DNA of 64,000 nucleotides from Paenibacillus whitsoniae (GCF_003955665.1 NZ_RXHU01000042.1:164194-228193), one strand, 5' to 3'. Shown: positions 46,863 to 56,692, counted from the stretch's first letter. The notes: a model not told the origin generated them from the letters alone. Numbers and translations are program-made.

Positions 46863-47095
46863 GCGCAGCAGCCGCTTGGCGCTGGGCGACGGCTTAACAG
46901 GGCCGGCTCTTCGGAGCCGGCCACCGCTGTTGGGGCGGACGGCTCCGGCGACTTCCGTCTACCTTTCCGTATTCCTGCGCACCCTTGCTATACAGCATCA
47001 TACCACTATAGGTCTGATTTCTAATCCTCTTCCCCCATCGCATTCCTGATCCAACTCCACCTTTTGTACTCCTCTTCCTCGTCCTTCACAACTTT

Positions 47096-47394
47096 CCATC
47101 TACCTTCGCCTTCCCGCAGACCTCTCACCTCTCCATCTACCTTCGCATCCCCGCCGACCTCTCACCTCTCCATCAACCCTCGCACTCCCAACGACCTCTC
47201 CACCTTCCATCTACCTTCGCATTCCCACCGCCCTCTCACCTCTCTATCTACCCTCGCACTCACGTCGACCTCTCCACTTTCCATCTACCCTCGCATTCCC
47301 ACCGCCCTCTCCGCTTTCCATCTACCTTCGCATCCCCACCGACCTCTCCACTCTCCATCCTCTACCCTAACATTCCCGCCGCTTCCGCCGCTTT
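47096..47394. repeat. 37-bp tandem repeat array, seven in-phase units plus a degenerate eighth
   Basis: Units begin with CCATC (CTATC once) at 47096, 47133, 47170, 47207, 47244, 47281 and 47318, exactly 37 bases apart, with a diverged unit at 47355. The core is CCATCTACC-YTCGCA-N5-CC-N3-CCTCTC. The strand is almost purely C and T with periodic A and G. The unit length is not a multiple of three, so it is not a protein repeat. It occupies most of the 824-base gap 46863-47686. Confidence 0.9.
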
Positions 47395-47525
47395 CCCACT
47401 GAACCTGCAAAACCTACAGGAAGTTCCCCCGTAAACGGTGCAAATTAGCTCTAATCTTGTAAAAACTACATTAAAATCTCCACATGTCCGCCCAAAACGC
47501 CTCATTTGAAGCCCTACGCACCAAA

Positions 47526-47597
47526 TTTGCTGTATAAAATGCAGGATGACCCTCGAAAATCGCACCAATCCCGTGATTTTGCTGTACAAAATGCAGG
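47526..47597. repeat. Pair of 20-bp direct repeats in intergenic DNA
   Basis: TTTGCTGTATAAAATGCAGG (47526-47545) recurs at 47578-47597 with one T-to-C change. They start 52 bases apart, between the tandem array and the lyase terminator. No function is apparent. Confidence 0.7.
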
Positions 47598-47623
47598 TTC
47601 GCCCAATTAGCCATGAGGTCGTA

Positions 47624-47675
47624 CGAAAAAAAGAAGGTACAGCGCCCCGACTTGCGAGGCTAGCTGTACCTTCTT
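47624..47675 (-). terminator. Terminator of SLH-anchored heparinase-like gene
   Basis: A perfect 13-base stem AAGAAGGTACAGC (47631-47643) / GCTGTACCTTCTT (47663-47675), with a T-run on the minus strand. Confidence 0.9.
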
Positions 47676-47686
47676 TTTCCTTAAGC

Positions 47687-50600
47687 TTACGGTTTCAGGC
47701 TTTCCAGCAAGCGGTTAATGACCACAACCGCTTCGGCGCGCGTCGCCGTCTTGCCTGGGGCGAAGCGGCCTCCCTCATAGCCCTGCATGAGGCCCTGCTC
47801 CTGCACCACAGCTGCGCTGGACAACGCCCACGCCGGGATGTCGGCGCTGTCCGTGAACTTCAGCTGCGCACCGTCCTTCGGCGAAGCGCCCAGTGCGCTG
47901 GCCAGCATCACGGCCAGCTGCGCTCTCGTCAGCTCTGCGCCCGGGCGGAAGCTGCCGTCTTCATAGCCGCTCACCAGCTTGAGCTGAGCGGCTAGCGCAA
48001 TCGCCGGCTGCGCCCAGGCGCCGATGCTGGCCTGATCGGCGTAGGCCGTCAGCTGCGCCGGCTCTACGCCGGGATGCAGCGCGTTCATCAGCAGCACGAC
48101 GAACTCCGCACGGGACACGGTCTGATCCGGCTTGAAGCTGTCGTCCTCATACCCGTGCACGATGCCGGCTTTCACTGCCGCCCGAATATCCGCTGCCGCC
48201 CAGTGAAGGGCAATGTCAGACAGAACCGGCTGCTCGGACGTTGTCGCCTCCACGTTCAGCACAGCGAATTTGGTCAAATGGTTGGAGGACACTTCAATGG
48301 TATCGCCATTGACCGTACCGCCCATGTCCACCCATACTTTCTTCGTCTCATCGTAGTAATGAACCGATGGCCTCTGTCCTTGCTTCACTTTCGCTGGATC
48401 GAACGTAAACACTAGTTTGATCGGCACGGCGAACTGGCCGGCCTGATCTTTCGTAATTTCGAAAATCGGGCTGAGCGCTTCAACCCCGCCCTTAAGCAGC
48501 CCATCAATGACAGCAGGATCGCTCAGCTTCTCGACCACGTATTTCGTCGCTTGAGGCATGGCTCCCGCAGGAATCTGTACGACCAGTTCCTTTGTCAGCG
48601 CCAACTGACCGCTTTCACCGACCGCCAACTGCTTCTCAGAATGAGCATCGTTCGTCGCTGGTGCAGACGGCCCCGATGGAGAAGACGGTTGCGGGGTGAA
48701 GTCGCCTGGGTCGGTCGAGCCCGGACCTGTCGTGCCTGGATCGGTCGTGCCTGGATCCGTTGTGCCCGGATCCGTTCCCTTACTCACGCTCACCATCACA
48801 AAGCCGTTGTCCGTCGTGAACGGCACTTCCGTACCATTGAGCAGCACCTTCGTCACTGCCGGTGCATAAGCGACCGCCGTCAAGCTGTCGACATCCGTCA
48901 GCCCGGCTGTCAGACTGAGCTCGCCACCGTTCAAGCTCGACGTTACCGCAACGCTGTCCGACGCATACAGCCTGCCGTCGACGAAGTAGTACTGCAGCTC
49001 ACCGGCAGCTTCCGCCTCGCTGTTATAGTAGAACAGCTGCTTACGGCCGTCCTTCAGCTTCACTTCCACATGGGAAGCATCCGTTTTCGTTACGCTCGCA
49101 ATCCCGCTCGTGCCTCTGTACGGTTCCAGCACGCTGACAAACTGCGCACGCTTGCCGACGACACGATTGACCAAGGTCGGCGTGTACACGCTGGTATCAT
49201 TGCCCGGCCCCGGCGCTTCGCCGACGATCATCGTCGAAGGAGAATCCTGCGAGCTCGTCAAGCTGAACAGCTTGAGCCCGTTGCCGTTCGCCGTTTTCCA
49301 GGCGCCTTCCCAGCTGCCGGTCAGGCCGACCGACTTGCCATTCCGGAAAAACGGATACGCATCTTTCGTACCCAGCGGTCCCGTAAACGGCGCCATCTCC
49401 GTACCCGGCGTAAAGTCGCCCATCCCATGCAAAATCCAGTCATACTGCCTTTCAGTCTCCGAACCAACCGAGAACAGATCGATGACATAGTCTTTCGTCA
49501 CCGCAACCGTCCGCTCATAGCGGTTCAAACCATCATACGCTTTTTTAGCCGAGTTGGTCATAATACCAAGCGGTCCCGCTTGCAGGAACAGCTTCGTCGG
49601 CTCATACACTTCCACATTGTTCACCATCGGCGTCGCCTGCGTGTCGCCGTCCACCGCTACGGTGTTGTGGGAGAACGTCTTTTTATAATACGTCGTGTAC
49701 ATCGAATTGCTGTAAGGCGGAATGCCGAGATCCGGCGCCAAACGCTCGCCCATGCCGAACACTTCCAAATGCAAGAGATCCGGATGCCCATGGTAGCCGC
49801 CATGCAGACCATAATCGACCAGGGTGTACAGTTGATCGTCACCAGTACCTGCCCGAATAACCGAGTGACCCAGTCCCGTGAAATTATTGCTCGCCGAAGT
49901 CAGCGTACCGCCTGCCGGAATGACCGATTTTCCGTAGAAAACCGCCTGCTCCCCAGCGATACCAGAACCGGTATTCCCCGGCACCACAAATCCGCCCCGT
50001 ACCCGGCCTTTATCGTTATACAGCTTGCTCAGCAGCGCCCCATACGTCGGGTCATTATACTCCGCGTAGACACCTTCGTAGTCCATCGGCACAACCCGGC
50101 CCGGCGCCGCCAAGCTGGTCGGATACTTGCCAGAGTCATTGCTGTTAATGATGCCGAGGTCCGGGAATGCGTACTGCAAGGTGACATCGAACGTCTTTTT
50201 AAAATTCGCGTTCGCGAACAAATCATACCCCATATTCTTCAATGCCTGCGCATGGAAGAAAAGCGCCGACTGTGCGTAGAAATGGTAGCCGATGGCCCCT
50301 TCGTACCAGAATCCATCGGACAATACGCTGTTCGCCATCTGGAAGTTGAACCCGCTTCGGCCCGAGACAGAGAAGTCCATTAGCGTCCGATCCTCCAAAG
50401 CGGCGCCGATCGCGCCAATGGCGGCATTATGCCAAGTTTGCCAATTGGATTTCCCGACATCGTAGCCTTGCAGCGTCTTCGCCGATGGCGCAAACAAATT
50501 CTGCTCGACATTGTACTTCTCAGCTGCATTGAATAAGCCGCTCGGCTCGATCAAATCGTACGCCTGCACGAGCTCGATCATTTGCACCGCTTCGTCCAGC

Positions 50601-52993
50601 GACTGATAGTACAGTCTGCCGTTCAGCGCCTGCATGGAATAGCTCGGATACAGCTCTGCGTAATGCAGAAGCATGTCTTTCGCTTTCACCGCATAACGCG
50701 TGTCTCCGCTCAGCGCATACGTCATGGCGAGGTTGCGAACCGCCTCGATGTTGACCGTATGGGCGGTGAACCGCCAAGCGGCATCAACGGCATCGCCTTT
50801 GACCCATGTATTGTCCTTCGGGCATAAGTGCTCGAACGGTTTGTCGTAGTCGAACACAAGCGGCGTATCTCCGCACACGTACAGCGTGCTCTCGCCCGCC
50901 GGCTTCGACGGATAGTACACCGTTTTGTCCAGCCAACTGTCGGCTTTCATTTTGATCGCGTTCAAGTAATCCTGCGCCCAGCCGAAGCTTGCAATCTTCG
51001 CTCTAGCTTCATCCAGCTGCGTCTGCGACGCCATGATGTACGGATGCTGCTTGGTTGCAACCCTCGGCGCACCAACCTTCAGCCCCAGCTCTATCGTCAC
51101 GGCTTTGCCGCCCTGCAGCGGAGTGACGATATAACTGGCTTTCAACGTATCTCCGGCCTGCGCTCCAGCCGGTACTTGCACCTCGACGTCAACGTCCGTC
51201 TCCGCGCCTTTCGCGACAATCGGCGTCGTCAGCACGACATTTGCGGTGTAGCCCGCACCGAATGTCTTCTTCGGTGCGATACCGTACGCCGTCGAGGCTT
51301 CGCTGATATTTTTCAGCGAGAACGTGTAGTGCACGGTGCTGCCTGGCAGTGCGCTTTTATCGATCTGCTTGATGGAAGGTTCCACCGCATTTTTGGCCAA
51401 TGCAAAGTTGTCAAAATAGAGCTCATCCATTGGGTCCGGCGCCGGGTCGGAGTCATACCATTTCGGATGAATAATGATCTTGCGGAAGTTCGTGAAATCC
51501 GCCATTCCTGTCGAGTTCAGCATTTTATTAAACGGAATCTCAATCTTTTTCCATCCTACCCAATCTACATAAAAGGACGACATGAAGTAATCAAAGCTTG
51601 AAGTGCTGTCTACGTCACAGTCCAGGATAAAATAAACCTTTTTCCCCGATGCCTTGCCCGAATACAGCCAGAATTCGATCTGGTCGTTCTGCTGCCATGG
51701 TGCCGTAATGCCGGTAATGTTAATCGCTGTCGTTGGATCCGTCCAACGACCGGCCTTCGCACCCAGCACCGCAGGCGTCGTCACAGGTGTTGTATTCGTC
51801 CAGCCCGTGAATGTTTCCGTATCGCCGATCGGCGTCGAACTGCTGCCGGACAGGTCGATCGTATACGCGTGACTGATCTCTTCGCTCACTTTGCCGCCCT
51901 CTTCAGCCTTCGTCACAATAGTCTGCGAATGATCGACGAGCAGCGGTGTCGTATACAGCTTATACGTGCTGTCTACGCCTTCCACTTTATAGTACACGGC
52001 TGCGCCAACGGTTGCTGAAGCGAGCGCTACCGTCTTAGCCTCCGCATACGTACCGGCCGGCGGCGAAGCGGTTACATTTTCAACAAAATCGCGATACACA
52101 AGCGTGTACTGATACGTCGTTTCCTCGCTGTCCACATTGTTCAGCGACGATTTCGTCACCAACGTCGTGTCGGAGGTCAGCGTTAGCGGACCCGTGTACA
52201 GCTGAAATGCGCTGTCTATGCCTATCCGCTTATAATAAAGCTTTGCCAGCACGGACGGCTTCGTCAGCGAAGACAAGCTGACTGTTACTTTGTTGACATA
52301 CTCGCCCGACGGCTTGTCGACCGTCACGGGATGCACTTCCGCATCGTTCGTCAGCCGCAGGTCGTCCAAATAAATCTGCAAGCCAAGATCAAGCGTCGTG
52401 CCCGAAACACCTGCCTGATCGAAGCGGATATAATCAAGCGGCCCCCATGCTTTGACGGAATCGCTGCTCTTCTGGCTCTGCACGACGCTAAGCGGTACTT
52501 CGATTTCTTTCCAGCCCGTCCAGTCAAGCGGCAGGCGGTAATAGTAATATTGGGAATCGCCTTTCATAAAAAAACGGATCTGAATCGGCTTCTCCGCCTG
52601 ATCGCCGGTTCTCGCCTTCACGGAGTACGCCCACACTTTCAATGTAGCGTAACCGTTCAAATCGACGTTCGGCGCCAGCTTCGGATAAATGAGCGCCGAG
52701 CCGGCTGTATCGACATTATTGCCATCTTTGAAGGCGAGCAGCCACTTCTTCGAGCCTGTGCCCTCCTTCACATAATCGCCGTACGTGTTCGCCACGACGG
52801 CTACGCCTGCCGTTCCCACCGTATCGCCGGTCGAATTCGTCGCCGAATCCATATTGTTCAGCTGCAGGGAAATCGGAAAAGACTGCACGGCCGCCCGGGC
52901 AACCGGCTGAGGCAAGAGCGCCAGAAGTAAGCTGGCGAGCAGCAGCGAGGCAAGGATGCCGGACAATGGAGTCTTCCATCGTTGTAAAGCCAT
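47687..52993 (-). CDS. Giant SLH-anchored heparinase II/III-like polysaccharide lyase
   Basis: 1768 residues from ATG 52993 (AAGGAAG 7 bases upstream). Signal peptide to about 35; carbohydrate-binding-like beta domain 36-215; two chitobiase-C-like beta-sandwiches 222-380; second binding-like domain 395-535; beta linker; alpha/alpha toroid about 650-1010; heparinase II/III-type beta-sandwich about 1010-1400; a (TDPGT)n linker; a beta domain; three SLH domains in the last ~195 residues. Likely catalytic-site motifs are WHNAAIG (His856), GYHFYAQ (Tyr904), GGYHGHPDLLHLEVFG and FSHNTVAVDG. It should eliminate at uronic acids in an acidic polysaccharide while fixed to the cell wall. It is the distal gene of the module 4 operon. 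Confidence 0.88.
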   Translation of the reverse strand: MALQRWKTPLSGILASLLLASLLLALLPQPVARAAVQSFPISLQLNNMDSATNSTGDTVGTAGVAVVANTYGDYVKEGTGSKKWLLAFKDGNNVDTAGSALIYPKLAPNVDLNGYATLKVWAYSVKARTGDQAEKPIQIRFFMKGDSQYYYYRLPLDWTGWKEIEVPLSVVQSQKSSDSVKAWGPLDYIRFDQAGVSGTTLDLGLQIYLDDLRLTNDAEVHPVTVDKPSGEYVNKVTVSLSSLTKPSVLAKLYYKRIGIDSAFQLYTGPLTLTSDTTLVTKSSLNNVDSEETTYQYTLVYRDFVENVTASPPAGTYAEAKTVALASATVGAAVYYKVEGVDSTYKLYTTPLLVDHSQTIVTKAEEGGKVSEEISHAYTIDLSGSSSTPIGDTETFTGWTNTTPVTTPAVLGAKAGRWTDPTTAINITGITAPWQQNDQIEFWLYSGKASGKKVYFILDCDVDSTSSFDYFMSSFYVDWVGWKKIEIPFNKMLNSTGMADFTNFRKIIIHPKWYDSDPAPDPMDELYFDNFALAKNAVEPSIKQIDKSALPGSTVHYTFSLKNISEASTAYGIAPKKTFGAGYTANVVLTTPIVAKGAETDVDVEVQVPAGAQAGDTLKASYIVTPLQGGKAVTIELGLKVGAPRVATKQHPYIMASQTQLDEARAKIASFGWAQDYLNAIKMKADSWLDKTVYYPSKPAGESTLYVCGDTPLVFDYDKPFEHLCPKDNTWVKGDAVDAAWRFTAHTVNIEAVRNLAMTYALSGDTRYAVKAKDMLLHYAELYPSYSMQALNGRLYYQSLDEAVQMIELVQAYDLIEPSGLFNAAEKYNVEQNLFAPSAKTLQGYDVGKSNWQTWHNAAIGAIGAALEDRTLMDFSVSGRSGFNFQMANSVLSDGFWYEGAIGYHFYAQSALFFHAQALKNMGYDLFANANFKKTFDVTLQYAFPDLGIINSNDSGKYPTSLAAPGRVVPMDYEGVYAEYNDPTYGALLSKLYNDKGRVRGGFVVPGNTGSGIAGEQAVFYGKSVIPAGGTLTSASNNFTGLGHSVIRAGTGDDQLYTLVDYGLHGGYHGHPDLLHLEVFGMGERLAPDLGIPPYSNSMYTTYYKKTFSHNTVAVDGDTQATPMVNNVEVYEPTKLFLQAGPLGIMTNSAKKAYDGLNRYERTVAVTKDYVIDLFSVGSETERQYDWILHGMGDFTPGTEMAPFTGPLGTKDAYPFFRNGKSVGLTGSWEGAWKTANGNGLKLFSLTSSQDSPSTMIVGEAPGPGNDTSVYTPTLVNRVVGKRAQFVSVLEPYRGTSGIASVTKTDASHVEVKLKDGRKQLFYYNSEAEAAGELQYYFVDGRLYASDSVAVTSSLNGGELSLTAGLTDVDSLTAVAYAPAVTKVLLNGTEVPFTTDNGFVMVSVSKGTDPGTTDPGTTDPGTTGPGSTDPGDFTPQPSSPSGPSAPATNDAHSEKQLAVGESGQLALTKELVVQIPAGAMPQATKYVVEKLSDPAVIDGLLKGGVEALSPIFEITKDQAGQFAVPIKLVFTFDPAKVKQGQRPSVHYYDETKKVWVDMGGTVNGDTIEVSSNHLTKFAVLNVEATTSEQPVLSDIALHWAAADIRAAVKAGIVHGYEDDSFKPDQTVSRAEFVVLLMNALHPGVEPAQLTAYADQASIGAWAQPAIALAAQLKLVSGYEDGSFRPGAELTRAQLAVMLASALGASPKDGAQLKFTDSADIPAWALSSAAVVQEQGLMQGYEGGRFAPGKTATRAEAVVVINRLLESLKP

Positions 52994-53013
52994 CACGAAT
53001 CTTCCTTTCTGTA

Positions 53014-53048
53014 GGTAAAATAGAAGCCCCGCTATTGCAACGGGGCTT
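53014..53048 (-). terminator. Terminator between module 4 binding protein and lyase gene
   Basis: Stem AAGCCCCG (53024-53031) / CGGGGCTT (53041-53048) with a 9-base loop, followed on the minus strand by CTATTTTACC. Confidence 0.7.
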
Positions 53049-53067
53049 TGAGATTGGCGGTACTGCC

Positions 53068-54621
53068 TTATTTTTTCACAGCAGCTTGAGCGCGATCAAA
53101 CGCTTTTTTATAAATATTCACGATGTCATCGTAACCGAGCTTCTTCTGCTCGTCGATAAATTTATCCCACTCGCTGAAGCTGCGCGTGCCCATGATAAAT
53201 TTCGCAAAGTTCTCATCACGATTGGCGTTGAGCGAATCGCCTTTCGTGCTGAGCACTTGCTGCTCATCCAGCGAGAACGCCAGTGAGACGTTCTTGTCGC
53301 CGTCATATTTCACGGCTTCTTTATAAGCATTTTGCAGCTCCGGCGAGGACACTGAGATGTGCGCGTTAAAATCAAACCAAGTATACGTGCCATCTGTGGA
53401 CAGACCGGTTTTCTTTCTCATGTCAGCGATGTCGGTGTACTTGTCGACAAACGCATTCCCCTTCGCCGTCTCACCCTCCTTGCCCCAAGAAACAAGCTTC
53501 TTGCCATCTTCCGAGTAGAAGAAATCCAGAAATTTCATGACATCCTTAATATTCTTCGACTTTGAAGAAACCATGAAGCCCTCTTCCGTGAACGAGGTGT
53601 ACGCATTCTTCCTTACACCTGGCACACCGGCAGGCGGCGCCATAAAGTTCATCGTGAACTGCGGGTTATCTTTGCGCAGCGCACTGTTATAGAAGTCGAT
53701 GCGGCCGATGTAATCCAGCGTGACGAATGCACGGTTCGTGGATACAATGTCCTGCCACATTTTCGTATCGATCGTCAGGAAGTCTTTCGGAATCAGGTTT
53801 TCTTTGTAGAATTTGTTCAGGTAGGTCAGCATCGTTTTGTATTCTTCTTGAATCGGCGCATATTTCCATTGGTTCGACGCTTTGTCGAAGTAGACACTCG
53901 CTTTGCGTTTCTCTACCTCAGCCGGCACGTTGAAGCTTGCGCCAAAGTCGAATAAGTAACGAAGGCCGTTGCGGAACGTCAGCGGGTAGCTGTCCGGGTA
54001 TTCGGCTTTCAGCTTCTTGAGCACGTCGTACAGCTCGTCCCACGTATTCGGCGTTTGCAAGCCGAGCTTCTTGAACACGTCTTCCCGGTACATCCACGTG
54101 CGGCGGTTCGATTCGCCCAAGCCTTCGTTCGGGAGCTCGTACATTTTGCCGTCGGAGGAAAGGACGTTTTGCGCTTCTGTCGGGTATTTCGCCATCCAGG
54201 CTTTCAGGTTCGGCATGTCGTTCACATAATCCAAAATATTGACCAACGCGCCCTGTTGACCGAATTTATCGGCAATCGCTTTACTTTGCGTCCACATCAG
54301 GTCCGGCATATCTCCCGAAGCGACCGTCATACTGAGCGCATCCTCAAGCAGGTTGCCGGGAGGCAGTTGAACGTCGAGCTTCACGCCCGTTTTCTCTTTA
54401 ATGTACGACCACACTTTCCAGTTTGCATCATAAGGCCAGCTTGGGTTGCTGTAATCGAGGAATTTGAACGTCATTTCTTTCGGCGCAGATGATGCTGTTG
54501 CCGGTGCTGAATCTGCTGGTGCCCCTGAAGGCTTCACGTCGCTTGTTTCTTTGGAACACGCACCCACGATCAGGCTCACGCTCATCATGGTTGCTAACAT
54601 CACGGCTGACTTTTTCTTCAT
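53068..54621 (-). CDS. LplA-type oligosaccharide-binding lipoprotein (module 4)
   Basis: 517 residues, longer than the other three binding proteins and typical of the LplA/YtcQ group that works with LplB/LplC permeases. Lipoprotein signal peptide with VGAC lipobox near residue 22. Typical segments are MTVASGDMPDLMWTQ, RTWMYREDVFKKLGL and TPNTWDELYDVLKKLK. It is encoded downstream of the two permeases, the order usual for this transporter class, and is followed by a stem-loop before the lyase gene. It should bind larger oligosaccharides released by that lyase. Confidence 0.93.
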   Translation of the reverse strand: MKKKSAVMLATMMSVSLIVGACSKETSDVKPSGAPADSAPATASSAPKEMTFKFLDYSNPSWPYDANWKVWSYIKEKTGVKLDVQLPPGNLLEDALSMTVASGDMPDLMWTQSKAIADKFGQQGALVNILDYVNDMPNLKAWMAKYPTEAQNVLSSDGKMYELPNEGLGESNRRTWMYREDVFKKLGLQTPNTWDELYDVLKKLKAEYPDSYPLTFRNGLRYLFDFGASFNVPAEVEKRKASVYFDKASNQWKYAPIQEEYKTMLTYLNKFYKENLIPKDFLTIDTKMWQDIVSTNRAFVTLDYIGRIDFYNSALRKDNPQFTMNFMAPPAGVPGVRKNAYTSFTEEGFMVSSKSKNIKDVMKFLDFFYSEDGKKLVSWGKEGETAKGNAFVDKYTDIADMRKKTGLSTDGTYTWFDFNAHISVSSPELQNAYKEAVKYDGDKNVSLAFSLDEQQVLSTKGDSLNANRDENFAKFIMGTRSFSEWDKFIDEQKKLGYDDIVNIYKKAFDRAQAAVKK

Positions 54622-54695
54622 ACTTGCCCCACTCTCCCTAATTGTCTTAAATTCGCTTGCCCCTTGCTCTTTTCCTTGCTTCCCCTAACTTTATG

Positions 54696-55556
54696 TTAAC
54701 CTTTGATCGACCCGATTAACGCGCCCTTCGCAAAATACTTTTGCAGGAACGGGTAGACCAGCAGGATGGGAACGGTCGTAATAATAATCGCTGCGTATTT
54801 GATCGCTTCATCGACAATCAGCGTATCGCCGCCGATATTGCCGGCGCCTGTGCCTTGACCTTGCAGCACCATGTTGCGCACGATGACTTGAAGCGGGAAT
54901 AAATCGGCATCCCGTAAATACAGGAGCGCGGAGAAGAAGTTGTTCCAGATCGCAACGCCGTAAAACAGCCCGATCGTGGCGAGAATCGCTTTGGAGAGCG
55001 GGAGCACCAACCTGAAAAAGATGCCGATGTCCGTTAGCCCGTCTAATTTCCCGGACTCCTCTACCTCTTGCGGAATGCCCGAGAAAAACGTGCGCATCAC
55101 AATCAAGTTCCACGAACTGACCGCCGTAGGCAGAATCATCGCCCAGATCGTATCGATCAGATGATAGCTGCGCACGACGAGGAACGTCGGGATCATCCCC
55201 CCGCTAAAAAACAGCGTAATGACGATCATAATCATAAAGCCCTTCTGAAAAATCAAATGCTTTTTGGATAGCGCATAAGCGCCCGCCCCCGTCACTAACA
55301 GGGAGATCACTGTGCCGAGCGCCGTATATAAAATCGTGTTCAGGTAAGCGCGTCCGATTTCCGGTTTTTCAAACACCGATGCATACGTAGCCACATTGAA
55401 CTCCTTCGGCCACAGCCACACCTGCCCTTTCAAGACCGGGACGACACCGCTGAATGAAACCGCAATCATATACACGAACGGATAGAGTGCGGAAAGCACC
55501 ACACCGAGCAAGATTAGATACAATACAACATCGAACCATCCAAATTTAGGTTTCAC
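54696..55556 (-). CDS. LplC/YtcP-type ABC transporter permease (module 4)
   Basis: 286 residues from GTG 55556, with AGGAGG 7 bases upstream; the TTG at 55562 almost touches the site. Six membrane segments, LplC-type landmarks SFSGVVPVLKGQV, FFSGGMIPTFLVV, and the EAA-like loop ESGKLDGLTDIGIFFRLVLPLS. Ends KGALIGSIKG. It partners with the LplB-type permease just upstream. Confidence 0.93.
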   Translation of the reverse strand: MKPKFGWFDVVLYLILLGVVLSALYPFVYMIAVSFSGVVPVLKGQVWLWPKEFNVATYASVFEKPEIGRAYLNTILYTALGTVISLLVTGAGAYALSKKHLIFQKGFMIMIVITLFFSGGMIPTFLVVRSYHLIDTIWAMILPTAVSSWNLIVMRTFFSGIPQEVEESGKLDGLTDIGIFFRLVLPLSKAILATIGLFYGVAIWNNFFSALLYLRDADLFPLQVIVRNMVLQGQGTGAGNIGGDTLIVDEAIKYAAIIITTVPILLVYPFLQKYFAKGALIGSIKG

Positions 55557-55575
55557 AGCCAAGCCTCCTCTCCCT

Positions 55576-56481
55576 CTACCACAAGCTTGTCTCGCTCGTC
55601 TTTCGGCTAATCCAGTTTGCCGTTAAAATAAAAATCAGATTAATGACGCTCGTAAACAAATCAATCGTCGTGCCGTAACTGTAATTCATGGACTGAATCC
55701 CTGTCCGGTACACATAAGTCGAAAGCACGTCGGCCGTTGCGTAAATCGATGGATTTTGCATCAGCAGTACCTTCTCAAACCCAATATCCAGCACATGGCC
55801 GATGTTCAAAATAAATAGAATGATAATCGCCGGCCGAATACCTGGCAGCGTAATATGCAGCAGCTGGTGCTTGCGACTGGCCCCGTCGACGCGTGCGGCT
55901 TCATAGAGCTGCGGGTCGATAGCGCTCAGCGCTGCCAAATAAATGATCGTTTCCCAGCCGACATGCTGCCAAATTTCCGAAAGCACGTAGATCGCGCGGA
56001 AATAATGTTCATTTTGCATAAAGTTCACCGCATCGCTGCCGAACAGCTTGATCACCTTATTGATGACCCCGCTCGTCGGCGATAGGAAGAGGAACATCAT
56101 GCTTACAACCACGACATTCGAGATAAAATGCGGCAAATAGGAGATCGTCTGCACGAACCGCTTGAGGACCGCTTGGCGAACTTCGTTTAAGAGAAGCGCC
56201 AGAATAATCGGCGCCGGGAAGCCGAAGATGACTTTGTACAACCCGAGCAGCACGGTATTTTTCACTAATTTGAGAAAATCCGGACTATGGAAGAACAAGG
56301 AGTAGTATTTGAAGCCTACCCATTCGCTCGCCCACACCCCCTTGAATGTGTTGTAGTCTTTAAACGAAATCATAATGCCGAACATAGGCACGTACTTAAA
56401 CATCACGTAATAAAGTAGTGCCGGCAAAAACAGGATCAATAAATATTTGCTGTTATTCCATCTTGTTTGGAATCGCTGCAT
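55576..56481 (-). CDS. LplB/YteP-type ABC transporter permease (module 4)
   Basis: 301 residues; GGAGG 7 bases before the ATG. The N-terminus KYVPMFGIMISFKDYN matches the partial permease at the left window edge. Six membrane segments; EAA loop EAARVDGASRKHQLLHITLPGIRP. It is the first gene of the leftward module 4 operon (permease, permease, binding protein, lyase) and diverges from the membrane-bound AraC regulator. Confidence 0.93.
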   Translation of the reverse strand: MQRFQTRWNNSKYLLILFLPALLYYVMFKYVPMFGIMISFKDYNTFKGVWASEWVGFKYYSLFFHSPDFLKLVKNTVLLGLYKVIFGFPAPIILALLLNEVRQAVLKRFVQTISYLPHFISNVVVVSMMFLFLSPTSGVINKVIKLFGSDAVNFMQNEHYFRAIYVLSEIWQHVGWETIIYLAALSAIDPQLYEAARVDGASRKHQLLHITLPGIRPAIIILFILNIGHVLDIGFEKVLLMQNPSIYATADVLSTYVYRTGIQSMNYSYGTTIDLFTSVINLIFILTANWISRKTSETSLW

Positions 56482-56621
56482 GCCTTGGCCTCCAGTCTGG
56501 GTGATCTAGCTATGCTCAAACTGTACCTTGAGACGGCCCTCCTCGACAATTAGGCATGCTTCGGATCGTTCACCGTTTTCCGCCTGTCCGAAGATTGGAT
56601 AAGTTTATTAAACTCTGCGTA

Positions 56622-56652
56622 TTGAATCGCCCCTAGTTTGCCGTGCTATACT
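56622..56652 (+). promoter_or_regulatory. Candidate promoter of module 4 regulator
   Basis: TTGAAT (56622-56627), a 19-base spacer and TATACT (56647-56652), about 40 bases before the ATG. The spacer is slightly long. Confidence 0.4.
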
Positions 56653-56692
56653 TAATGAAAGATTAACAATGCACCCTGGAAGGAATGACACG

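Noticed and set aside
47096..47394. Possible CRISPR array, because the unit is 37 bp long
   Set aside because: Units abut directly with no unique spacers, and no cas genes are in the window. It is a simple tandem repeat.
47064..47402. 112-codon open frame rich in Ser, Pro, His and Thr
   Set aside because: It is a by-product of the 37-bp pyrimidine-rich repeat; the frame shifts with every unit and there is no ribosome binding site.
48551..50383. Long plus-strand open frame of 610 codons
   Set aside because: It lies entirely opposite the heparinase-like gene and has an Arg/His-rich composition typical of antisense shadows in GC-rich DNA.
56656..56676. A fifth copy of the module 2 TGAAAGA element
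   Set aside because: It matches only the first seven bases, lacks the invariant TTC at positions 14-16 and lies downstream of the -10 box.
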